From NCBI RefSeq assembly GCF_018860365.1, contig NZ_JAHKPO010000023.1:62001-126000 (forward strand): DNA of 64,000 nt, written 5' to 3'. The notes under the pieces were generated by a model. It had not been told where the DNA came from, searched no databases, and saw only the letters and a program-made list of their open reading frames with translations. A program made the translations under genes and the position numbers. Positions 26,107 to 33,987 of the stretch are shown in pieces. Within the stretch, counting starts at the first letter, position 1. Every line of letters starts with the position of its first letter. This DNA is from Arenibacter algicola (GTDB lineage Bacteria > Bacteroidota > Bacteroidia > Flavobacteriales > Flavobacteriaceae).

Positions 26107-26583
26107 ATGAAAACGAAGATTATCTTTTTAACGATCCTATCCTTAAGCTTTATAAACTGCAAACAAGCGGTAAAGGAGGATACCAAGTCCCCTGGTACCA
26201 ATTTAACTAAAACAGCATCGGGAAGTGAACAACAATTAAATACCAATTGGGTAGAGGAAATGTCCCTAAACAATGGAACAAAATGGGAGGCTAATCTGGA
26301 AACTACCTCCGGGGTAGCAGATATGGCCAAACTCGTTGCGGAAACCAAAACCATTTCTGTGGAAGACTACAGAAATTTGGGAAATGGTTTAAACGGGGTT
26401 AAAAATAACATTGTTAAGGAATGCACCATGACCGGAGCATCGCACGATAATCTGCATGTATTTTTACATCCGTTGATTCAAAAGATTGAACTATTGCAAA
26501 AAACTGATGACACCGAAACGGGTGCAAAAATCAAGGAAAGTATAAATGGGCATTTAAAAAGCTATTACACCTATTTTGACTAA
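26107..26583 (+). CDS. Hypothetical lipoprotein of the exporter operon
   Basis: A 158-residue lipoprotein (LSFINC, Cys18). After a disordered Ser/Thr/Lys stretch the mature part is helical. It holds the conserved-looking segment CTMTGASHDNLHVFLHPLIQ with one Cys, one Met and three His, which could bind a transition metal. I do not recognise the family. Being tucked between adaptor and ATPase genes, it probably acts in the periplasm with this exporter, possibly as a substrate-binding or sensing component. Confidence 0.72.
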   Translation: MKTKIIFLTILSLSFINCKQAVKEDTKSPGTNLTKTASGSEQQLNTNWVEEMSLNNGTKWEANLETTSGVADMAKLVAETKTISVEDYRNLGNGLNGVKNNIVKECTMTGASHDNLHVFLHPLIQKIELLQKTDDTETGAKIKESINGHLKSYYTYFD

Positions 26584-26619
26584 TATATAACGGTTAATTC
26601 TTATTGAACGCTAAGGAAA

Positions 26620-27531
26620 ATGAGCATCATTCTAAACAATATCAGCAAATCGTACAACAAAGTAAAAGCTTTGGATGATATTTCCTTTGAGGTAAAGCCA
26701 GGGGAACTGTTTGGTTTGATTGGTCCGGACGGAGCGGGAAAGACAACCCTTTTTCGAATCTTGACCACCTTATTGATTCAGGATGGGGGAAAGGCTTCAG
26801 TGGCGGGCTACGATGTCCAAAAACAGTACAAGGATATTAGAAATCATGTGGGCTATATGCCAGGTAGGTTTTCCTTATACCAAGACCTTACCGTTGAAGA
26901 GAATCTTAATTTTTTCGCTACTATTTTTGGAACTACTATAGAGGAGAATTATGATTTGATCAAGGATATTTATATCCAAATAGAACCTTTTAAAGCCCGT
27001 AGGGCTGGAAAATTATCGGGTGGGATGAAACAAAAACTGGCGCTCTGCTGCGCTTTGATCCATAAACCCAAGGTGTTGTTTTTAGATGAGCCTACTACAG
27101 GGGTAGATCCCGTTTCGCGTAAAGAGTTTTGGGAGATGTTAAAACGGTTACAGCAAAAGGACATTACTATTTTGGTCTCTACGCCGTATATGGACGAAGC
27201 CGAACTTTGTGATAGGATTGCCTTGATTACCAACGGAAAAATACTGCAGATCAACACACCCGAAGCAATTATTGCTTCGTTCCCAAAGAAAATTTATAAG
27301 GTACGTAGTTCCAACACCTATCAATTAATCGAAGACTTAAGGATTTACCCGGATACCCATAGCGCCTATCCCTTTGGAGAATACCTACATTTTACCCCTA
27401 AGTCCGAAGTTTTTAGGTCAATGGATCTAACCAAGTATTTGGAGGAAAGACATCATAAGGAGATTGAGGTTAAAGAGACCGTAGCAACTATTGAGGATAC
27501 CTTTATGGATCTATCAAAAGCACATGAATAG
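26620..27531 (+). CDS. ABC exporter ATPase, YbhF N-half type
   Basis: A 303-residue ATPase. Walker A is GPDGAGKTT (Asp replaces the usual Asn), the signature LSGGMKQKLAL is intact, Walker B is VLFLDEPTTGVDP, and the switch His is replaced by the STPYMDEAELCD form. It corresponds to the first ATPase half of fused YbhF/RbbA-type proteins; the second half is the separate next gene. The two ATPases meet end to start with no gap (TAG then ATG at 27532). Together they should energise the two permeases downstream. Confidence 0.9.
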   Translation: MSIILNNISKSYNKVKALDDISFEVKPGELFGLIGPDGAGKTTLFRILTTLLIQDGGKASVAGYDVQKQYKDIRNHVGYMPGRFSLYQDLTVEENLNFFATIFGTTIEENYDLIKDIYIQIEPFKARRAGKLSGGMKQKLALCCALIHKPKVLFLDEPTTGVDPVSRKEFWEMLKRLQQKDITILVSTPYMDEAELCDRIALITNGKILQINTPEAIIASFPKKIYKVRSSNTYQLIEDLRIYPDTHSAYPFGEYLHFTPKSEVFRSMDLTKYLEERHHKEIEVKETVATIEDTFMDLSKAHE

Positions 27532-28266
27532 ATGACAAAAGATAATATGATACAGGTTCAGAATTTGACCAAAATGTTCGGGGATTTCACCGCAGTCAAT
27601 AACATCTCTTTTGAGGTGGGAAAAGGAGAGGTTTTTGGATTTTTGGGAGCCAATGGTGCTGGAAAGACAACGGCTATGAAAATGTTGATCGGTATTTCCA
27701 AACCTACACATGGTGCCGCCACCGTGGCCGGATATAACGTGCTAACAGAGGCCGAACAGGTAAAAAGGAATATTGGGTACATGAGCCAACGCTTCTCCCT
27801 GTACAATGATTTGACCATTAAGGAAAATATTGTCTTTTTTGGGGGGATATATGGCTTGTCATCTGCGGACATCAAAGAAAAATCCCAGGCCATGATCAAT
27901 GAATTGGGATTGCATGATATGGCCGATTCCCTGGTAGGTTCCCTCCCCTTGGGTTGGAAACAAAAAGTAGCCTTTTCAGTTGCCCTGCTCCACAATCCAA
28001 AAATTGTTTTTTTGGATGAACCCACGGGAGGAGTCGACCCCATAACCAGGCGCCAATTTTGGGAAATGATCTATATGGAAGCCAATAGAGGGGTTACCAT
28101 TTTTGTAACTACCCATTATATGGACGAGGCCGAATATTGTGATCGGGTATCCATCATGGTAGCCGGAAAGATAGAGGCTTTGGACACGCCAAAGAATCTC
28201 AAAGGTCAGTTTCAAGTAGATTCTATGAACCAGGTATTTCTGAAATTGGCGAGGAATATAGAATAA
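27532..28266 (+). CDS. ABC exporter ATPase, YbhF C-half type with altered signature motif
   Basis: A 244-residue ATPase. Walker A is GANGAGKTT, Walker B IVFLDEPTGGVDP and the switch region TTHYMDEAEYCD. The usual LSGGQ signature is replaced by SLPLGWKQKVAFSVAL, a change also typical of the second half of YbhF-like ATPases. One of the two ATP sites of the pair would therefore be non-standard. It abuts the previous ATPase and lies 10 bases before the first permease. In E. coli these two ATPases are one polypeptide, so this operon carries the split form. Confidence 0.9.
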   Translation: MTKDNMIQVQNLTKMFGDFTAVNNISFEVGKGEVFGFLGANGAGKTTAMKMLIGISKPTHGAATVAGYNVLTEAEQVKRNIGYMSQRFSLYNDLTIKENIVFFGGIYGLSSADIKEKSQAMINELGLHDMADSLVGSLPLGWKQKVAFSVALLHNPKIVFLDEPTGGVDPITRRQFWEMIYMEANRGVTIFVTTHYMDEAEYCDRVSIMVAGKIEALDTPKNLKGQFQVDSMNQVFLKLARNIE

Positions 28267-28276
28267 TTAGGGAGAA

Positions 28277-29383
28277 ATGAACAGATTTATAGGATTCATC
28301 AAAAAGGAATTTTACCATATTTTAAGGGATAGGCGTTCCCTGTTTATCTTGTTCGGCATGCCCATAGTGCAGGTGATGCTTTTTGGTTTTGCCATTACCA
28401 ACGAGATCAATAATGTGGATATCGCCATTTTGGATCATTCCAAAGATGTTAATACCAAAGAGATCATAAATAAAATAGCGACTTCGAAATATTTCAGTAT
28501 CAAAGGGTTTATAAGCCATGAAGATGAGATCGAATCCACTTTTAAAAAAGGGAAGATAAAAGCGGTACTCAATTTTGAAAAGGATTTTGGGAAAAACTTG
28601 GTCACCCAAAAAAAAGCTACCGTTCAAATTCTTACCGATGCTACGGACCCCAATACAGCGAATACCATTAGCAATTATGTAGGGTCTATTTTACAGAATT
28701 ACCAACAGGAATTAAATAAAGGTTTAAACATGCCTTACCAAATAGTGCCAAAAACAAGAATGGTGTTTAATCCGGAACTAAAAAGTGTATATATGTTTGT
28801 GCCTGGGGTTATGACCATAATCTTAATGTTGGTATCGGCCATGATGACCTCAATATCCATTACCAAGGAGAAAGAATTGGGAACTATGGAGATTTTGTTG
28901 GTGTCTCCCTTAAACCCAATTCAAGTTATTGTGGGCAAGGTAGTTCCCTATATTTTGCTTTCCATCATAAACGCTGCAGTTATTATTCTTTTGAGCATTT
29001 TTGTTTTTAAAATGCCAGTGCAGGGCAGTCTGTTTTTATTGGGGGCGGAGAGTACCTTATTTATAGTAAATGCCCTGTCGCTCGGGATTTTGATTTCCAC
29101 AATATCCTCCACACAACAAACGGCAATGATGATTTCTTTAATGGGGCTCATGCTGCCGGTTATATTACTGTCGGGATTTATTTTTCCCATCTCCAGTATG
29201 CCTTTGCCCTTGCAATTGATCAGTAATATAATTCCTGCCAAATGGTTTATAATGATTTTAAAAGGAATTATGCTTAAAGGAGTTGGATTGGCCTACGTGT
29301 GGAAAGAAACCTTAATATTGATTGGGATGACCATATTTTTTATTGCCTTGAGCGTAAAAAAATATAAAATAAGATTGGAGTGA
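28277..29383 (+). CDS. ABC-2 permease, YbhS/YhhJ type
   Basis: A 368-residue inner-membrane protein. One N-terminal helix (after FIKKEFYHILRDRRSLF) is followed by a periplasmic domain of about 130 residues and five C-terminal helices. The family motif SITKEKELGTMEILLVSPLN precedes the second helix. It forms a heterodimeric channel with the next permease. The two genes are separated by a 206-base gap carrying a palindromic repeat, unusual inside such a tight operon. Confidence 0.9.
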   Translation: MNRFIGFIKKEFYHILRDRRSLFILFGMPIVQVMLFGFAITNEINNVDIAILDHSKDVNTKEIINKIATSKYFSIKGFISHEDEIESTFKKGKIKAVLNFEKDFGKNLVTQKKATVQILTDATDPNTANTISNYVGSILQNYQQELNKGLNMPYQIVPKTRMVFNPELKSVYMFVPGVMTIILMLVSAMMTSISITKEKELGTMEILLVSPLNPIQVIVGKVVPYILLSIINAAVIILLSIFVFKMPVQGSLFLLGAESTLFIVNALSLGILISTISSTQQTAMMISLMGLMLPVILLSGFIFPISSMPLPLQLISNIIPAKWFIMILKGIMLKGVGLAYVWKETLILIGMTIFFIALSVKKYKIRLE

Positions 29384-29472
29384 AAGAAATTTGGCAAGTA
29401 GTCAAAGCCTTAAAAATAAATTTAAAGCCCTTGATTACCAATTAATTAAAATTAACGTTTCTGTCTCCTCGA

Positions 29473-29550
29473 GCGCAGTCGAGAGGTTTTAGACGAATAG
29501 ATTTTTAAAGTGAGGTCTCGACTGCGCCCGCCTGAATGGAACGGGCAGGC
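29473..29550. repeat. REP-like palindromic element between the two permease genes
   Basis: GCGCAGTCGAGA (29473-29484) and TCTCGACTGCGC (29516-29527) are perfect 12-bp inverted repeats with a 31-base spacer. They are followed by smaller GC-rich repeats (GCCCG at 29526, CGGGC at 29542, CAGGC at 29546). It is much more GC-rich than its surroundings. Strings like TCTCGACTGCGC are, to my recollection, a dispersed intergenic repeat in many flavobacterial genomes. The element may attenuate or stabilise the operon mRNA. Confidence 0.65.
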
Positions 29551-29589
29551 TCAACCGGACAACATAGCTTGGACAACTCACTTTTTTAA

Positions 29590-30732
29590 ATGCGTATTAC
29601 AAAAAAGAATATGAACATCATCCGCTATATCATCCAAAAGGAATTTAAACAGATCTTTAGAAATAAGGCGATGCTCCCTATTATTTTTGTTTTGCCATTG
29701 ATCCAACTTATCATCCTATCCAATGCGGCAACTTTTGAAGTGAAAAATATAAAGTTTGCCTTTGTTGATAATGATAAAACTTCCCTTTCACGGGAACTAG
29801 TGGAAAAATTTGAAGCTTCCTCTTATTTTAATGTGATGACCGACTTTCCATCGGAAAAACTGGCGAGTAAGGCAATGTTGGAAGGGAAAGTGGATGTGAT
29901 TTTAGAGATTCCGTCTTATTTTGAAAGGCAATTACTTAAAAATAAAAAAGCGGATCTGTCGGTTATAATCAATGCCATAGATGGTGCCGCTGCCGGAGTA
30001 GAAAATGTATATATCAATCAAATTGTACAACAGTTCACTAAAAAGGCACAAGTGGAATTATTCCTGTTTAACAATTTGGGAAACCAGCCGCAGAATATTG
30101 AAACCATTCCTTCCTTTTGGTATAATGAAACCTTAAATTATAAAACTTTTATGGTGCCCGGAATATTGGTTCTATTGGTAACAATGATTACCCTATTCCT
30201 TTCAGGTATGAACATTGTTCGGGAGAAGGAAATAGGTACTTTGGAGCAAATTAATGTTACCCCAATAAAAAAATACCAGTTTATTATTGGAAAATTATTT
30301 CCTTTTTTGGTTTTGGGCATGGTATTGTTGACCGTGGGTTTGATCATCTCTAAACTGTTGTTTCAGATTCCAATTGTTGGAAGCCTAACCTTAATGTATA
30401 TCTATACCATTATTTACATTTTGGTGATTTTGGGGATGGGCCTCTTTATTTCCAATTTTACCGATACTCAGCAACAGGCCATGTTTATAGCCTGGTTTTT
30501 TATGGTCATTTTTATTTTAATGAGCGGTTTGTTCACGCCCATCGAAAGTATGCCGCAATGGGCGCAGTTGTTAACTGAATTCAATCCTATTAAATATTAT
30601 GTGGAGGTAATGAGAATGGTGATGCTAAAAGGGGCCGGCCTGTCCGATATTTATCCACAAGTATTAAAGACATTCTTATTTGCCATTGCCATGAATGCTT
30701 TGGCAGTAATCAGTTATAAAAAAACAAGTTAA
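29590..30732 (+). CDS. ABC-2 permease, YbhR type
   Basis: A 380-residue inner-membrane protein (ATG at 29590; 29611, giving MNIIRYIIQ, is an alternative). The layout matches the previous permease: N-terminal helix after KEFKQIFRNKAMLPIIF, a periplasmic domain to about residue 180, and five helices. The motif MNIVREKEIGTLEQINVTPI is family-typical. It is the second half of the exporter channel. Its stop overlaps the LOG-family gene start (TAATG, 30730-30734), so exporter and LOG cluster may be one transcript. Confidence 0.9.
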   Translation: MRITKKNMNIIRYIIQKEFKQIFRNKAMLPIIFVLPLIQLIILSNAATFEVKNIKFAFVDNDKTSLSRELVEKFEASSYFNVMTDFPSEKLASKAMLEGKVDVILEIPSYFERQLLKNKKADLSVIINAIDGAAAGVENVYINQIVQQFTKKAQVELFLFNNLGNQPQNIETIPSFWYNETLNYKTFMVPGILVLLVTMITLFLSGMNIVREKEIGTLEQINVTPIKKYQFIIGKLFPFLVLGMVLLTVGLIISKLLFQIPIVGSLTLMYIYTIIYILVILGMGLFISNFTDTQQQAMFIAWFFMVIFILMSGLFTPIESMPQWAQLLTEFNPIKYYVEVMRMVMLKGAGLSDIYPQVLKTFLFAIAMNALAVISYKKTS

Positions 30733-31475
30733 TGGAAAACAACCACAACCACAACCGATTACAGCCGGAAGAATCCCGTTTTCTATCCGGACCGCTCTCC
30801 AGGTTTAAAGAACTGCTTTTCACCTTTAGGGTACAATATAGTTTTATCAGGGCATTTAGGAAAATGCACTTTATAGGTCCCTGCGTAACGGTTTTTGGAT
30901 CCGCCAGATTTGACAATACCAATCCTTTTTACAAAAAGGCAGAACAGGTTGGAGCTGCATTGGCCAATATGGGATTTACGGTAATGACGGGTGGCGGACC
31001 GGGAATTATGGAAGCTGCAAATAAAGGGGCTTATGAGGCGGGAGGTTATTCTGTAGGCTGTAATATAATACTGCCCTTTGAACAAAAACCTAATCCCTAT
31101 CTGCACAAATGGATCAACATTAGGTATTTTTTTGTACGGAAGTTCCTGTTGATAAAGTACTCCTATGCCTTTGTGGTTATGCCTGGGGGAATGGGTACCT
31201 TGGATGAACTCTTCGAATCCATAACCCTGATACAGACCAAGATGATTCAAAATTTCCCCGTGGTCATTTTCGGATCCGAATACCATAAAGAGCTCTGTGA
31301 ACACATAAGTATTATGGCGGAGAATGAAAGTATAAGTCCTAAAGACATGGAGTTGTTGTTCGTAACCGACTCGGTGGAGGAGATGGCAGAACACATAAAA
31401 ACCCATGCTATTGAAAGGTTTAAATTAGTTCAAAAACCACAAAGACCTAATTGGTGGTTTGGGGAAAAAGAATAA
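30732..31475 (+). CDS. LOG-family nucleotide phosphoribohydrolase
   Basis: A 247-residue cytosolic protein of the LOG/TIGR00730 Rossmann group. Both signatures are present: GGGPGIMEAANKGA (87-100) and PGGMGTLDE (151-159). Family members cleave nucleoside 5'-monophosphates to free base and ribose 5-phosphate; some activate cytokinins, others (PpnN type) respond to (p)ppGpp. Its start overlaps the permease stop and its stop directly precedes the OMPLA-like gene. With an ATP-cone protein and a PycTM-like protein nearby, a nucleotide-linked role is attractive but unproven. Confidence 0.88.
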   Translation: MENNHNHNRLQPEESRFLSGPLSRFKELLFTFRVQYSFIRAFRKMHFIGPCVTVFGSARFDNTNPFYKKAEQVGAALANMGFTVMTGGGPGIMEAANKGAYEAGGYSVGCNIILPFEQKPNPYLHKWINIRYFFVRKFLLIKYSYAFVVMPGGMGTLDELFESITLIQTKMIQNFPVVIFGSEYHKELCEHISIMAENESISPKDMELLFVTDSVEEMAEHIKTHAIERFKLVQKPQRPNWWFGEKE

Positions 31476-32375
31476 ATGAACAAGTTTGGCTGCATATCGA
31501 TATTGTTGAACCTCCTTATATGGCAAGCTCCAGCCCAAGGGGTAACGGACAGTTTGCCCCAATTTAATCTTGCCAAAATAGCCCAAGTGAACCAAGGTGA
31601 TAGTTTTATTACTTTTCCCACGGATATTGGTAATTTGGAACCCTTGATGTTCGAGGCAAACGTTAACCCCAGTTTTGTGGTCCGAAAGCGACAGGATTCC
31701 AGATTAATGGCCGTACTTACCGCTCAAATTACGATCCGAATGTATAACGAGGAATCTTATCCGGTGAAGACACCTAGCTACATTCCCCAGATTTCCGCCT
31801 ATTATGCGGTTAGTGCAAAGAATTCAGCAGAACAGTCTACCCTCTTTGTAAAATTGGGCCACCATTCCAACGGACAGGATGAAAGTTTTTATGATGCCGA
31901 CGGAAATATCAATCTACAAACCGGAAACTTTGCTACCAATTTTTTTGAAATGGGCTGGTTAAAAACGGCCTACAGCAGTAATTTGAAGGCACAGAAGATA
32001 TTTAAAACCTCATTGGAAGTGCATCCCAGAAGTTGGATGCTCCAAGAACTTCATGGACAGTATAGTGGATTGCGCTGGCACAATGCTTTTTTGGCCTATA
32101 AACTTCCCGTGAAAATGGGTCCAAGGGGGTCTATAAAGGCCAATTTTTCGCTAAAGGCAGAAACCACATGGAGCCTGGACAGCCTATACGATTGGGACAC
32201 CTTTAACATAAAACGCCTTAATGCGAGCATTACGTTTTACTACCATCCAAAGTTTTTGGAGGATATCGGGTTCTTTGTACGCTATTACCATGGTATGGAT
32301 TATTACAACATCTATTTTCAACATCGGTTGGATGTAATCCGTTTCGGTATAATGACAGAATTGCTGCGGTTTTAA
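31476..32375 (+). CDS. OMPLA/PldA-like outer-membrane phospholipase
   Basis: A 299-residue protein with a Sec signal (cleavage near PAQG) and alternating beta-barrel strands ending in an aromatic residue (LLRF). The string GHHSNG (128-133) matches the His-x-Ser-Asn-Gly active-site motif of PldA, giving H129 and S131; N144 or N151 may be the third member of the triad. YNEESYPVKTPSYIPQIS also resembles the region before the PldA active site. It would hydrolyse phospholipids in the outer leaflet when dimerised with calcium. It starts directly after the LOG gene stop and is 17 bases from the next gene. Confidence 0.7.
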   Translation: MNKFGCISILLNLLIWQAPAQGVTDSLPQFNLAKIAQVNQGDSFITFPTDIGNLEPLMFEANVNPSFVVRKRQDSRLMAVLTAQITIRMYNEESYPVKTPSYIPQISAYYAVSAKNSAEQSTLFVKLGHHSNGQDESFYDADGNINLQTGNFATNFFEMGWLKTAYSSNLKAQKIFKTSLEVHPRSWMLQELHGQYSGLRWHNAFLAYKLPVKMGPRGSIKANFSLKAETTWSLDSLYDWDTFNIKRLNASITFYYHPKFLEDIGFFVRYYHGMDYYNIYFQHRLDVIRFGIMTELLRF

Positions 32376-32392
32376 ACTTAAACGAAAAAGAC

Positions 32393-33241
32393 ATGGACAA
32401 GAAGCAGATTACGATCAAAAAAAGTTCGGGGGACCTAGAACCGTTTTCTTCAAGAAAACTGAAAGATTCTTTAAGAAACTGTGAGGTATCCAATAATGAA
32501 ATCGATTCCATTATCTCGCAGGTAACCCCGCAATTATATGACGGCATATCATCCGAAGAGGTCCATAATAAAGTATTTCCCATATTAAAAAAATATCACG
32601 AGATTTCTGCTTCCAAATACAGTTTAAAAAGAGGCATTTTCGAACTGGGACCTACAGGATTTCCCTTTGAACGTTTAATAGCTGCGCTTTTGGTGGAAAA
32701 GGGATATCAGACTAAGGTCAGCGTTGTCCTGAACGGGAAATGTGTAACCCATGAAATAGATGTTTTGGCCGAGAAGGACGGGAATACCTATGCCATAGAA
32801 TGCAAGTTCCATTCCGATCCAAGGGGCGTTAGCAATGTAAAGGTGCCTTTATACATCAATTCAAGATTTTTGGACGTGCAACAACAATGGAATTCAGACA
32901 CTTTGAAAACGACCCATTTAAAGCAAGGCTGGTTGGTTACTAATACCCGATTTACGATAGATGCCATAAACTACGGTAAATGCATAGGGCTGACCTTATT
33001 GAGTTGGGATTACCCTAAAAACAACGGAATGAAAGCCAATATAGATGCTTACGGACTATATCCAATCACCGTACTTACTACTTTGACCAAAAAAGAAAAG
33101 AATCAGTTGATCGCAAAAAATATTATTTTGGTGAAAGAACTTGTTAAGGAACCCTATCATTTAAAGAAGATGGAACTAAGCCCAGGAAAAATCAATAAAA
33201 TACTTTTAGAAGCGGGTCAATTATGCCGTACAAAATTATAG
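32393..33241 (+). CDS. ATP-cone domain fused to Mrr-like PD-(D/E)XK nuclease
   Basis: A 282-residue cytosolic protein. Residues about 5-90 are an ATP-cone (ITIKKSSGDLEPFSSRKLKD, then HEISASKYSLKRG), a nucleotide-sensing module known from ribonucleotide reductases and NrdR. Residues about 90-200 are a restriction-endonuclease-like fold of Mrr type: GPTGFPFERLIAALL, EIDV (Asp123) and AIECK (Glu136, Lys138), the D-x12-ExK nuclease triad. The C-terminus is helical. This points to a DNase gated by ATP or dATP. It is 3 bases before a PycTM-like gene. Such fusions occur in Bacteroidota, but their role is, as far as I know, not established. Confidence 0.85.
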   Translation: MDKKQITIKKSSGDLEPFSSRKLKDSLRNCEVSNNEIDSIISQVTPQLYDGISSEEVHNKVFPILKKYHEISASKYSLKRGIFELGPTGFPFERLIAALLVEKGYQTKVSVVLNGKCVTHEIDVLAEKDGNTYAIECKFHSDPRGVSNVKVPLYINSRFLDVQQQWNSDTLKTTHLKQGWLVTNTRFTIDAINYGKCIGLTLLSWDYPKNNGMKANIDAYGLYPITVLTTLTKKEKNQLIAKNIILVKELVKEPYHLKKMELSPGKINKILLEAGQLCRTKL

Positions 33242-33244
33242 GTT

Positions 33245-33817
33245 ATGGAAAAGGAAACAAACAGTTTGGACAAGGTAGATCTACGAAAAGGGAAACGCCA
33301 TAAATATGATGCCCGTGGCGTACAAACACTTTTTAAAACGCTTTCTAGAAACCATTACAATCTGCTAAAAATGGTGGATAACAAGGCTCGGATCGTTTTG
33401 ACCGTGAATTCCATAATAACATCCCTGTTATTGGGAATCCGGTTCATCAATACAGGAACCGGTGAGTTAAATATAAATACAGGTACCAAAATATTGGTGA
33501 TCAGTAGTATGTTGTCTATGATATTCGCTTTGTTGTGTATGTTGCCCCATCGGTATTTTGGCAAAAAATATAGAAAAAGTGGTTACAAGGGCACCTTGTA
33601 CGCCGAGAATTTTTCATCCCTATCCTTAAACGAGTTTAAACAGGAATTTGAACGAATCATGGTAAGTGGCCAGAACGTTTATGATGAAATGATCATTGAT
33701 CTTTATTTTTTAGGCAAAATTATTTCTATGAAACAAAAACTTGTGACCATATCCGTGGGCATGTTTTTATTGGGCTTAATTGCAACCATTATTTACACGC
33801 TGACCACAGCGATTTGA
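33245..33817 (+). CDS. PycTM/DUF5706-like membrane protein (Pycsar-effector family)
   Basis: A 190-residue protein with three transmembrane segments (about 49-66, 82-101 and 166-187). The family pattern is clear: SRNHYNLLKMVDNKARIVLT leading into the first helix, and DLYFLGKIISMKQK before the last. In Pycsar anti-phage systems PycTM is a membrane effector triggered by cyclic UMP or CMP. In many flavobacteria the domain is fused to an HD phosphohydrolase; here it stands alone. No nucleotide cyclase gene is in the window. Coupling to the ATP-cone nuclease gene suggests a shared signal. The identity is good; the defence role is inference. Confidence 0.82.
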   Translation: MEKETNSLDKVDLRKGKRHKYDARGVQTLFKTLSRNHYNLLKMVDNKARIVLTVNSIITSLLLGIRFINTGTGELNINTGTKILVISSMLSMIFALLCMLPHRYFGKKYRKSGYKGTLYAENFSSLSLNEFKQEFERIMVSGQNVYDEMIIDLYFLGKIISMKQKLVTISVGMFLLGLIATIIYTLTTAI

Positions 33818-33854
33818 TAATCTTCCTTTTCCAATTAAATTCCCTATTCCCTCT

Positions 33855-33898
33855 GTAACAATTGTTGCTGTGAAAGTGATTTTAAAGTCTCAAATTTA
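33855..33898 (+). promoter_or_regulatory. GTAAC-N4-GTTGC site upstream of the SQR-like gene
   Basis: GTAACAATTGTTGC (33855-33868), preceded by T and followed by TGTG as at 20661, is almost identical to the palindrome at 36658-36671. A weak -7 candidate CAAATTTA (33891-33898) lies at the same 29.5-base distance from the site centre as at two other sites. The SQR-like gene starts at 33988. Confidence 0.5.
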
Positions 33899-33987
33899 TA
33901 ATCACAAGAATATTTAATATGCTGATAATAATCATGTTAAGTGTTCGGGTAACTCGCTAAATTTATCTTTAAATAAATCCAATCGCA

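Noticed and set aside
30783-31406. A 207-codon minus-strand frame inside the LOG-family gene
   Set aside because: Antisense shadow; the LOG motifs on the plus strand are clear.
33245-33817. A complete Pycsar system
   Set aside because: Only the PycTM-like effector is present; no uridylate or cytidylate cyclase gene is in the window.
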